Shown: piece after piece, positions 53,455-64,000 of the stretch
Position numbering within the stretch: position 1 is the first letter of the stretch
Layout: the number at the start of each line of letters is the position of its first letter
NCBI GenBank assembly: GCA_963969495.1
Contig: OZ018326.1
Location: 177,357,056-177,421,055 of the forward strand
Direction of reading: 5' to 3'
Source: Ceratothoa steindachneri
Lineage: Eukaryota; Arthropoda; Malacostraca; Isopoda; Cymothoidae
DNA length: 64,000 nt
Notes under the pieces: generated by a model
Databases searched by the model: none
The model's input: the letters and a program-made list of their open reading frames with translations, nothing else
What the model was told of the DNA's origin: nothing
Made by a program: the position numbers and the translations under genes

Positions 53455-55605
53455 CGTAATTTTTGCTACGCTCTTTCGAATTTACGCCCTAATTTCCAAT
53501 ATATTTTAGTCAATCCATCGATACTAACCTTGAAAAAGAAAAAAGAAAAGAACAGGTGTAGTGAAATGGATTAAAAGGGAAAAGCGTTCTCCCAATAAAT
53601 CCATTCAGCCATAATACTACAGGGGGGATCATGCCCCCTAAATCCTTCCCCCCCATGAACAAATCAAACATAAACTAGAAATCAATCTCATTCTAACTAT
53701 GTTAATTGTGTGATGGCAAAAAAAGAGAATAACAACGTCATTCAAACATCTCCGCCCTAATGAGGAAGGAATTACCCCTAATCCATAATAAAAGGTAACA
53801 AAAAGCGTCATTACCTGGTTTCCTTTTCTGACAGGGTTACCCCTTGGTACACAATGTGAGTACCAGGGTCGTGATTATCAAGAACAGCGTCGCGCTGCCA
53901 GAGGGTCCCGAGGGCCCGCTGGTCGGTACCGATGTGCTACCTCCAACATCGAAGGGGATTCTGTTAGTAATAACATCACTATCAAAATTAAATGTAAATC
54001 ACCACCCTTGAAGCTCTGCATGCTGGCTCACTCGAAGAATAACAGATGTTAAGAATATAAGCAAATATAAGGGATCCTTTCCTCTACCTGACCTACTAAG
54101 AGGGACTGAGTTCTGAGCAATTACGGGGTTTTGAGAATTGCGTTCGATGGAGATCCTTAGTATCTAAATTGACGCCGGGTAGGGGTTACTTATTTGGTAT
54201 TCCTTGATCAGTTTCACATATCCTAACTTCACTACATTTTTTCAAATCTTAATCCTGTCAATTAGAGATGGCTTTAGGTGTTTGACTAGAAAAACTATAA
54301 CAAGTTTATGCCGGTGTCTAGAAACATTGCAGATATTATTTTCAAAGTTTGTTACTCCAGTAATGAACACTTTCGATTCTCTGCCTGGCTCATTCATAAC
54401 ATTTGTTTTAGACTCATGCATTGTGTCCAAACATCTTGGTTTATATTCAAATGTTTTATAGGAAGCCTAAAACAAACGTGAACAATTTTTTCTAAAGGTT
54501 GGAGAAAGACTTACAGAATGAGAATGAAAGTAGATGCAAGTGGTTGTGCATGCGTGGTAGCTATAAGAGTCTCTAGAAAAGAGATTAAAATGCAAATAAG
54601 CGGGATGCCATACAATTTGCGTCACTTTAATTGAAGCCTTTGGACATGTTTAGGAAATCAGCAGTAGATCGATGGAATTCAATTCTGTGTTAGTTCTATC
54701 ATCATTTACTGGTTACTTTGACTGATGAATCTCCTCGTGCGCTAAATTTCAGGTAAGTATTCTTCCATTCTCTTGTGAATGTTGCCAAAATAAATATCTG
54801 TATCATTTCTTTTTTCATTAATGGGAGTAGTGATATTACGCATAGAAGTTTAGAACCCTTTTAACTCCTCTCTAATTAAAGAAATTGGGATGAGTATCAA
54901 TGTTTCACTTTCTTCCAGGATTTCATCCAAAATAAAAAGAGTACTTATCCCTACTCATATCAAATAGAGTAATTTGCCAATTTTATGCATCAATCTTCAT
55001 TAAAAGAATAGAAAAAGTCAAGGTTGAATATAGAGTAGCATACTCAAGTATCATGGGAAAACAAAATGATTATAATATACTGATACAGAACAGAGGTTAA
55101 TTAATTTCTCATTCATTTTTAAAGCGAGATTACTGCCTCCCCTACTGATTGTTGTTAGTGATGGAAAACTCATTTGTTAAGTTGAAAATGAATATAACTT
55201 TGTTTGCACTTCATTCACACCGTACGTTTGTCGCGATCAGGAATCAATCTCTCATCAGGATTCTTGGTCGGAGCTAGATTTACGCCGTTTATCTTCAGGT
55301 ATTTTTTTGCAAATATAAAAGGGGTCCAACGAAAAAGCGAACCGAAATTTTAAAAATTATAATTGAAAAATATTTTTTATTTTTGCTTTATGTAAACGTG
55401 CTTTTGCTTATTAAATAGTTATTCATAAATGATAAAGCTGCAATGATGTAAGTGAAGCTAATTTTGAGTAAGGGAGGGGAATTAACGAAAAACTTTGTGC
55501 TTAATAGTCGATTAGTTTGCTACTTTTATTATTAGGCATTTTTCTGGATAGCCATGATACCATGTTTAACTACATACAGAATTAAAATATATCCCAATGA
55601 AATAA
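53453..55605. other. No confirmed gene; one microexon-like motif
   Basis: AT-rich. At 53835-53855 a 21-nt segment is bounded by TTCCTTTTCTGACAG and GTGAGT, discussed in the findings. Otherwise short frames only. Confidence 0.4.
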
Positions 55606-55611
55606 CCTACT

Positions 55612-56065
55612 ATGCACTTAACTATAGAACAACGAATATGCGTGATTACAAGTCGATTCGAGACTGAAAGCATTATACAGGTACAAGATTTGTTTAGGTT
55701 ACTATTTTCAATAGTCAATATTGAAAATTACAAATTATCTGACAGAAAGAATGGAATTAAAATGCCTACATTCTTATTTAATTTATTCTTAAACTTTATT
55801 TGAAATGGTATCCTCATAAGATGCATCTCCGGCACCAGCTCATCTTTACTGATTTCCCCTTGGTAATAGAGATTTGTCAAATGGCTTCTCTAATCAACCT
55901 GTTCCTTTTTGGGAGAATGTTGTGATTGGTGACGAGTCAGATTTTTTAGCGATGAAAAAGGGAATAACCATAATGTTCGATAGTATTCCCCTCCAAACAA
56001 CCTACGTGAATTCAACGTCTGATTATATTTTTCATCCCACGTGAACTGCGAAAACTTTGGAAAAA
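55612..56065 (+). pseudogene. DD34D transposase fragment related to 45.7-46.8 kb
   Basis: Begins MHLTIEQRICVITSRFETES, matching the MQLTKDQRVFVVTNFIKTGS start of the 46 kb transposase. It continues through IIQVQDLFRLLF. After a large internal deletion it reads WYPHKMHLRHQLIFTDFPLG (55806-55865) and NVVIGDESDFLAMKKG (55915-55965), which holds the first catalytic Asp. It then decays. The C-terminal catalytic half is missing. It lies on the opposite strand to the 46 kb element. Confidence 0.65.
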
Positions 56066-57655
56066 CAACGGACAACTCAATCATCCCTGAGACTTTGCTA
56101 CATGTAGGCCAATAAAGTAATAGCCATTTATTTTGTGTTTCTTTGCCATTGTATTTTCCTTTCTAACAATGGCTTTTTCTTGTTTGGGTTCTCTCTTTTA
56201 TATTATATTATTGGACCGAAGAGCAAACATAGGATTATAAGTCTTTGAAAAAAAGCAAGGACCGTTAAATAGATGCAAAATGCTAGGTCACATTTCGAAA
56301 AGAAAACCCCAATGGAATTAAGTTCCCCCATTTATCGTGTGGACTACAGGAGTAGTTCTTAAGAAAGCAATACGGCCACACGTAGTAAATTGCCAGTTTT
56401 TAGTTTACTAAAATACCTGGAGCAACTTAATGCCCCCAAAGACTGTCATACTACGTAAAAATCCTCTGCCTCCCCAATAGAATAAATACCAAAAAATGGC
56501 TACAGAATATTATACTGAGCATAAAAATTTACAGCAACTCTTGAAGAAACTGATTTTGAAATGTTCATGCAAATTGTTTATAAGCTTGATGCACATTTGC
56601 ACTGGAGTGCCCAATAAGAATGTTTGAGACAAAAACAATAGAGTTGCGTTGTAATAACCTCCAACCCTCCCCCAAAAATACGATTCCAGTTTTGTTTTAA
56701 AGTAAGAATGAAACCAAATAAAAAAATAACTTTGAAATTTTCGGAAAAAATCATATTATTTTGGTAATATATATCAGGATAAATTGTAACCCCAGTATCT
56801 CCTACTTTTTCTGAGACAAGCAGTTATTCATCTTGTGGCAAAAATTTTGATCGGGAAATTCAGACTCAAACCACCTAAATTTTTTACAAGTGTACAGAGA
56901 CAAGAACGAAGTAAATAATCACCCAGTTAATTACTGATATAATATTATTTTTAAATTTAAACAATGAAATACATTTAAAAGAAGAGAGTAATATTATTAA
57001 TACTTTTTGTACTTTTAGAGCTGCAACTTGCCTATGCAAATATTAATGTCTTCAGGGGTTACAGCTTGAGCTTTTTTAGATCATGTTTGGATCATGATAT
57101 TGAGTAATTATGAGGGAGTTTCTCATTTTTGGGACATTTCCCCTATACTCTTGTCTATATTTTTCCTCACCAATATTGTTTTGGATTCTTCCCTGGGGAC
57201 GAACTTGCTCAACGAGTTGGTTTGATACCACTTCGGTCTTTTCGTTCTTTTGTTCTCCCTGTAGTATGACATGGAAACCCATCTTCCCTTAATAAGCACC
57301 TTTCTTTTCTAAGGTGATCATTTTTAAACTAGTAGAACTCCCTCTTTAGGAAAGGGTAATTGTGTTTTTTATGCTTGATATTGCCAGCACATTCAACCAA
57401 CATTGGTGATGTGTTTTCTTTTTCTTTATATTGAACCTGTCGAGGTATACCTGTGTAAAGTAGCTTGGCGCTCAGAGACTTACACAAACATGGGCAGACA
57501 GCTGACCACACGCAGCTGGAGATTGTTTGGGCGATTAAAAGAGTGCGAAGTACGATTGACCCGGCTTAGATTAATGGCTTGCCAAGTTGCAGTTCGAAGG
57601 ACATATAAAGAAAATACCACAAAATATAATTTTAATATATATGAAAAAGGGGGCA

Positions 57656-57700
<45 letters not shown>

Positions 57701-59690
57701 AAAGTGCGAAAAAAATACTTATGGTAGTTAAATGAATTAAGTGATGATTAACGAGGTAATCTGGGGACGACCATACACGATCGCCTTACATTCAAGCGAG
57801 GGTGATTGGATGGGAGTGGAAGACAATGGCGCAGGCCTTCTAGAAGATATTTCGGGGAGTCCTGACTAGAAGGACTCAAAGATGGGGTTGGATTACTTCG
57901 TGATGAAGAATGAGATTTTCTCTGCTCCAGAGAGACGTACTCTCACCTCGGGACGATCCTGCTGATCGGACGGGAGTCTTAGTCTCGAAAGACGGGGAAT
58001 CTTGAAGGGGTGGTGAAGATAAGAGGGCCGCACAACTCTCCGGGAAAAAGGGGGCTCGATAGCTTTCCTATGAAGAGGGGCCAAAGCTTACCGAAGGTAG
58101 ATCTGCTCAAAAGATCTTCGACGACGTACGATTACATGTTACGGGGGTCACGGGAAACAGACGGCAGTCTGGACGGAGTGAATTGCGGGCTTTCAATCTT
58201 CTCGAGAGATGGTGAGCTTTGGGTTAAATACCCGGGTGGCTGCTCTGATAGACGCCTCAGCAAACACAATTCATGATAACGCATCATTCCAGACGATAAA
58301 ACTCGCCTAGCGATCTGGGGGTAGGGTTAATATCGCCGCGCACGGCGTTATCACACGGGAGGGGGGGGGGGGGGGTCGGCGTCTGAAAACAAACACAGCT
58401 GGGACGAGTGATTAAGCGAGTGAAGGATTCTTCCTTGACTTTCTAAAATTATCATGCGGCCTAACGTGGTCTTGAAAGAATAGAGGGGTATTTTCAAGGG
58501 GCTTTCTCTAACGGTGGTCATTCGAGGGCATTCCCTCACATAACAATAATGCTGATAACGTAAGAAAGCGGTATCGAAGATTCCTAGCATTCTTTCTTAG
58601 GGAGAGTCCATTCTGAGATTGACCAGCAATCTATCCACTTCGCTAATCTAATATTTATTTAGAATTTTGCTTTGGAATCATGTAAAATATTTGCAATATT
58701 AAATTCCGAACAGATGGAAGCAATTCCTAGTCCTAATAATAGTAAAAATCGGAAAAAAACTTTTATCCTAAAACTTTAGGAGTATTTTTAGTTCTTGTAT
58801 ATATCTGGATATTCAAAAGTAATATAAAAATACATTTAGATACGCATAGATGTAATCATTAATTAATTAAAATTTTAAAATTTCACGGTTAAATGACACT
58901 TTATCTAAGGTGTTTTAATTTCTCCGCCGCATCAAGGCTACCACATCTGCTGAACGTATGTAGTACCTCAAACGTATTTTCCTTTATAGATGAAAATAAT
59001 TACATATGTGGCATAATAAGATCTCGTTAATAATAATCATATAGTTAAAAAAGTATATCAGCGTAAAAGTTTATATCAGAGTAGGATTATCTGGAACACG
59101 CAACAATGTTCTTTCCCGCTTCTCTGAATAAGGAGGCAAGAGAATAAGAATGGTACTGGAAAACATCTTCGCTTGCGAAACCATACGGGATACGTAAGAT
59201 GTCCTAGGGATATACCAGAACGCCACCAGCTGTTAATCGACGACTCACCTCAATCTTGCCCCTGAGAAAGTAATATTTTTTTATCACGCCTTCGATTCTT
59301 AGCATAACGGTCTAACTCCCCCCCCCTTCCCCCCTATTGTTTCTTCAAGATTTAGCTCCGAGAGCTAAGACACATATCACATAGTTGCTACTATGCCTTT
59401 CTTTTGAGAGGGCATAATAGCAGGGTTTGGGTAAAAGAGGTTTGTGGACTAGCTCAATTCGGAACCCGAAGACAAGAGGCATCTTAGACTAGGACGAAGT
59501 TACAACCTGCGGGTTGTACATTACATTACTCTTCTCTACATTACTCGGCGGGTCCTGCTAAGACTACAAAGGGACTTACACCCATCTCTATGCAAGCTTA
59601 ACTTAACTCTAAATAACCCAAACTCGTTTAAGAGGGCTGCAATTTCGGATTGGTGTCGATGATTCGGCCCTCATTTATCATTAATTCCGC
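56066..59690. other. No gene seen; simple repeats only
   Basis: Contains an (AT)n run at 57660-57699, a G15 run at 58361-58375 and a C-rich run near 59319-59335. A minus frame at 57282-57076 (VRPQGRIQNNIGEEKYRQEY) has a protein-like composition but is not recognised. Confidence 0.45.
58361..58375 (+). repeat. G15 homopolymer
   Basis: Fifteen G preceded by GGGA. It could form a G-quadruplex and is error-prone in sequencing. Other long G or C runs are at 22752-22764 and 63550-63561. Confidence 0.85.
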
Positions 59691-59699
59691 TAAAATGTA

Positions 59700-61060
59700 C
59701 ACCCTTTGAGGAGCCAAACCAGGTCCATACTCATTTATTCAATAGTTCACAGGTGCTTTCTACGACAAGGTGAGGGACTTTCTCACCAACCTAAATATTC
59801 CAACCTAAATATTATGTGCTCAAAAACTGTCATTCAATTAATCCACGCAGAAAAAAAAGACATGCACATCAGCACAGCAAGAAATACTTAAAATCTCCAA
59901 CACTTTCGATACTCGTATCATTAACATAATTAACTCACACCCAGGAAAAACACTCGTCTTTAAGTCTCAACAGGATACATATAAGTTTCATCTACTTACC
60001 CAAGTAACACTCTCTCAACTTCACCACCACACCAGACAATCTGATGCCATCATCAAAGGCATCAAATACGCATACGAAGGACAAAGCACTTATGGTTGGC
60101 ATTCATCACCAAGGACCTCCTTAAAGATCTCATTCAAACACCTACATCAAAGAAATCTATTTCAACCGCACAATCAATGGGCAGTTATTACCTACGCAGA
60201 AGAGCATTTCAAAAGCCTGAAAGTTTGGGGCTGCCACACATAAGCTAAGAACATCGAAAACCATCTCAACATCAAAACAAAATAGTGTAGTCGTTCCTAC
60301 AAAACGGTAGGCAACACAAATAAGTGCCAGGCAGACCTAGTCTGATCCAAGTGCATTGTAGTGGTGCACCATTACACCAGAGCACCACGCTTCTATGCGT
60401 CAACTGCTGCGATGATCATGTGGCCGTGAATAGATTATGCCAATACCTATCTAAGGCTGCACGGACACCATTGGGAGCCAAAGGAGACCCCAATGCTCTT
60501 CAAAACAACACCCCACTACCTTATCCAACCTCTCTATTCCTGCCCCAACTCCTTCTACACTTACAAGAATATTCGACGCCACTTCTAGCACTGCGGTGAC
60601 TAATCAACCTTGCGCCCAACTCCCCACACTCTGCGCACCGACACCGAAACCGAGTCCGATACCACCACACGATCAAGCACCAAAATTTACAAACACAAAC
60701 AGCTCCAAGCACAACTCAATGATATGCTCTCCACGGTGGCAAAAGACAACCATCTCTAAATGGGTACTTAACACCCAAAGACATGAAATCCTACTTTGTA
60801 CTTTCTCCAGTCTACACTCTCTTTACAACAGACTTTGCATTGTAGGCATCTTTGATCAGCGATCTTAGTTAAGCGCTCTATACGCCCATTATAGCCTACC
60901 ACCACAACATCTACACATAGGCTTGATCTAACCATAACTTCACTCTTTTTTTGCGGGGGACTTGAACGTTTATCATCCCATACTAAATCAACCCGTACTA
61001 ATAAGGTTTTTGGTGGGGCCGGTCGATTCAAGAAGTTGTGACCATCGTTCACGTCTCTAT
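59700..61060 (+). pseudogene. Jockey-type LINE relic: ORF1 (zinc knuckle) and endonuclease start
   Basis: Plus strand. A gag-like ORF1 relic ends with HCSGAPLHQSTTLLCVNCCD and CCDDHVAVNRLCQYL (60375-60450). CVNC...H...C is a CX2CX3HX6C zinc knuckle typical of jockey-group ORF1. Further on, FFAGDLNVYHP (60945-60980) matches the GDFNAHHP strand of the APE-like endonuclease, at the distance expected for ORF2. Frames are broken throughout and the RT part is absent. Upstream sequence (59880-60330) is compatible with ORF1 but shows no clear motif. Confidence 0.5.
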
Positions 61061-61966
61061 CATATCAGTAAGAACGTGGAGACGGCCTTCAATAAGGTAT
61101 GACATGAGTGAATTTGTTTAAAACTAGCCAACAACAAAAAGCTCTCTCCCTGTAACAGAATGCTTTTCTCTCACTAGCTTAGATATTTGAGGTATCACAA
61201 AAAATACAACGATACAACATCACAGCCATTCTGACCAAAAGCAGCCCGGCCCCAGAGTAAATTACTGGAAATCTACACTATATATACTGTACACGAACTA
61301 AAAACCACGCTGTAGGGGGCCGAAAATTTATACTCACCCCAATCGATCCATCCCGCTTTAGACACTAATTCGGATGTGGGAAATCGAGGAAGAAATGAAA
61401 CGGATTGTATGTACAGTCCTTTATTTACAAGAAAAAATTGGGGTAAATATTTATGAGATCTCGTTACTTATTTACCCACCAAACATTGAGATTGATAAAG
61501 TTGCAATTACAATATCAAAATAACAGTCCTATAACCAACCGGTATCTAATTCTATAAAGAGGCCTATTCAGCACACTGTTTCCGAAACCATTCCAAAAAA
61601 AAGAAAAGGCCTCACGTTTCACCCCGGGGATAATTCTGCCGGATGCCACTCGAGTGTTCACAAAAAAGGCTGGCCCCTCCGCAGACGTCGAACAAAAAAC
61701 GGCTGGTGCCTCCGAGCTCGTTATTAGATAAATGACCTTGTCGCGCTTTTGTAGCTATTAAAATCCCTCCTCCTTCCAACTGGGACGTACAATATCTTCA
61801 ATTTGTACTATCCAAAATCTACAATGCCAGCCACTCTTTACAAAAGGAAGGTAATATTTATTTATAATATACTAGAATGGACTTTCGAAAAAACAATATC
61901 AAATTGTAAATAGCTGGGGCAGAGGAAAAAAACATTTTAGACAAACATGAAATCCCTAATTAATAA

Positions 61967-62059
<93 letters not shown>

Positions 62060-62920
62060 GTAGAATGACCCTTGGTTTTGATCCCTCTACTCTTTGACAC
62101 CCTTTTAGTAGCGGTATGCTTTAAGGGGCGTGAGTTACTTCTATGATGAAGTAGGCTTTTACTAAGAGTGCTATTTTAGTGGTTTAGTCCTTAAGGAAGA
62201 GCTATTTTTAAACACATAAGGATAAGAGGAAACACCAGAATCTGCCAAAATAAACATGTATTTTAAATTAAATATTACGAACCAACAGTAAACACATTTC
62301 TATATTTGGCCTCAAAGATTTTTCAATGACAAAACATAAACAAGTAGGCTTTAAGTAAACATACCAATTGCCAATTAGTATTTTTTTATCACGACCCTAT
62401 TTGTTTAGCATAAAACATTAAATTAATGTACTGTCATCTACAAACACATATGACCTAGGTTTAAGAATAATGGTTTCTACTCTCCTTTAAAACGTGGGAC
62501 GTACTAAACTTCTACTATCGCAATAGATATATAAATGTTATTGTTAACTTACAGGTAGGTATTAGGGATTGCGGATGTCGCTGGAGGACTTATCTCTCGC
62601 TTTGAAGTGGTGTGGCCGCTGGTTGAAATTTTCGAGGAGGGATTGCTTGTCGCCTGTGACGGGGGCTGATTCTTCAACGTAATTAAAGAACGGGAGCTCG
62701 TTGGGGCAGGGTTCTTCTCCTCTCACTCTTGCGGTGCTTGAGATGTAAGAATCACTCGAGTGTGAGCGGCTTTGCTTTTCTTTAGTCGGACTTCTTTGCA
62801 GACGGAAAAGGCTTCTTCGGTATGGCACCGATATAAAACTTGACTATTTAGGTTAATACGGCCCTGAAAGGGGGGATCGATTTTCTCAATCTGATCCTAT
62901 CGTTCCTCACGGAAATAGTC
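61061..62920. other. No gene seen
   Basis: AT-rich, with a long (AT)n run at 61967-62056. An 88-codon minus frame (62828-62562, Ser/Arg/Glu-rich) has no recognised domain. Confidence 0.45.
61967..62056. repeat. (AT)n microsatellite, about 45 units
   Basis: Nearly perfect alternating AT run, preceded by imperfect TATA-type sequence. Confidence 0.97.
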
Positions 62921-62924
62921 TTGT

Positions 62925-63062
62925 ATGGCTGAAGGATCGATCTTTACGAACTAATCTTTCTTCTGGCGAATCGACTTCTAATAATCTTCTTGTCTGGCCG
63001 ATGGATCGATCTTCACGACCTAATCCTATTCTGGCGTATCGACTTCAGATAATCCTCTTCTC
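62925..63062 (+). repeat. 69-bp tandem duplication
   Basis: GGATCGATCTTTACGAACTA at 62934 recurs as GGATCGATCTTCACGACCTA at 63003, followed in both by CTGGCG-ATCGACTTC and ATAATC-TCTT. A partial, more diverged unit may lie at 62875-62925. Confidence 0.8.
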
Positions 63063-63801
63063 TTTCTTTGCGGGGCTTATTTATAGGCGGATTGCCGCCC
63101 CATCTAAAGGGGGAAGTGACCAGGCCACAGATGCAAAGGGAGGGGGGGCGAATGGTGAGTTAGCATCTGGGGAGAGCGAGAATTCCTGAGGTGGCACTGG
63201 GGTGCCTAAGTCAGCTCGCAAATTATAGGCTCGCAACCGCACCGCTACTTGGCGTGCCTTCTGACTCGCACCGCTTTTTTTTCCATAACCACGGGTTTAT
63301 GGGTCTCGTAGGTAATTCGATCGTTAGAGCGTCGTTTAAGGACCTTAGGTGGTCGCCTTCAAACATATGTTAGCTCCGACTGCCCACAGCGGCGGGGAGA
63401 TCACACATGGTAAGCATTTTCACCGACTACCTTTCCCACGCTTCTCCTCATAAAGGGGAAGGGGGGGCTTGAATGTACCTATACTCCTCCAGGATGCTTA
63501 ATGTAGCCATTTCTCCACATTTACCTCTATCCTTAAGAAAATAACGCGAGAGGGGGGGGGGGCAAATCCGACGCTTACAATAATATACATGGGTAACTTA
63601 CGGAACATTATATTATACAATAAATTCTAGTTCACTCGGGAATGCCTCGATAACATTTAACCTGACCTTACATTAATTCCTATATTACTGTGCCAACTTA
63701 GGATTTTCTTACTTACCACTAGGGGGTTACTCGCCCCTACTTACTTACAGTTCTACTGATTTACACTTAACTTTGCTATAATACAATAGTTGGGCTGCTC
63801 C
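63063..63801. other. Non-coding, downstream of the gypsy relic
   Basis: On the minus strand this is the sequence that follows the RNase H stop. It contains a G12 run (63550-63561) and G-rich stretches. No integrase motif is visible in any frame. Confidence 0.4.
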
Positions 63802-64000
63802 TTAGTCGTCGACAAGGTTCCGACTTAACGAGTCGGCCATACAATTGTTGGACCCTTTTATATAGTGAATGGAGTACTGGTACTCCATCAAGAGTAAACT
63901 CCATCTCAGGAGTCTTCCATTCTTATACTTATTTTTACCTAAGTATGACAACGGTTTATGGTCGCATTCCAACTTAAACTCGCGCCCTATTAGATAATAT
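63802..64000 (-). pseudogene. gypsy-type RNase H domain, partial at window edge
   Basis: Minus strand, open from the edge. YYLIGREFKLECDHKPLSYL is followed by RLLRWSLLLMEYQYSIHYIK and NNCMADSLSRN, then VDD and a TAA at 63804-63802. CDHKPL carries the last catalytic Asp of retroelement RNase H, and MADSLSR is the standard end of the gypsy RNase H domain. It has no internal break in the visible 60 residues. The rest of pol is beyond the window. A stop directly after the RNase H, before any integrase, is unusual. Confidence 0.8.

Noticed and set aside
1..64000. CRISPR arrays, bacterial operons, rRNA genes, prophage
   Set aside because: No regularly spaced identical repeats with unique spacers, no Shine-Dalgarno-led gene clusters and no rRNA-like sequence. 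All evidence points to an animal nuclear genome.

Overview
The window is animal nuclear DNA, most probably from a decapod crustacean, and a shrimp seems most likely. The evidence for that is indirect. There are long (AT)n and (GA)n microsatellites and an arthropod-type TTAGG repeat. CR1, jockey-like, gypsy, mariner, Tc1 and P-like elements are abundant. One LINE carries a 3' tail that resembles a repeat I remember from shrimp sequences, which I could not check by search. There is no bacterial-style gene organisation, CRISPR array, rRNA gene or convincing tRNA gene, and I found no intact host gene. The window is a graveyard of mobile elements with one apparently healthy survivor.

Layout. 1-4650: a broken CR1-type LINE (copy A, minus strand) that runs off the left edge. 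It has an SGNH-esterase-like ORF1, an endonuclease and part of a reverse transcriptase, and is interrupted by the 3' end of an unrelated LINE with a (TAA)n tail. 5845-7017: a mariner relic. 8043-11474: a second CR1 family (copy B, plus strand) whose 928-codon endonuclease/reverse transcriptase frame is intact, with a structured 3' UTR and 8-bp terminal repeats. 11.5-19 kb: AT-rich unique sequence with two degenerate minisatellites. 19.2-19.96 kb: the C-terminal end of a P-element-like transposase. 20.8-21.9 kb: a composite tandem repeat, found again in inverted orientation at 48.2-49.05 kb. 24.2-25.2 kb: a Tc1-like relic. 26.37-28.12 kb: a decayed gypsy pol. 30.5-36.3 kb: two divergently oriented relics of a cysteine-rich intronless protein family known from many arthropod genomes but, as far as I recall, not functionally described. 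One of them is split by a Tc1 element with a clean TA duplication, and a third relic tail lies between them.

39.4-40.1 kb: a promoter-like stretch and a 46-bp tandem repeat. 40.84-43.77 kb: a further copy (C) of the copy A CR1 family, ending at a (GA)n array. 45.45-47.15 kb: a DD34D transposon with very long inverted repeats; a relative is at 55.6 kb. 49.2-50.6 kb: a LINE with reverse transcriptase and RNase H relics. 59.7-61.06 kb: the ORF1/endonuclease half of a jockey-type LINE. The right edge holds a gypsy RNase H domain on the minus strand.

The genes do not act together as a pathway. The biology is successive insertion and decay. Copy B could be a source element, and the composite repeat and the cysteine-rich family are the least explained parts.
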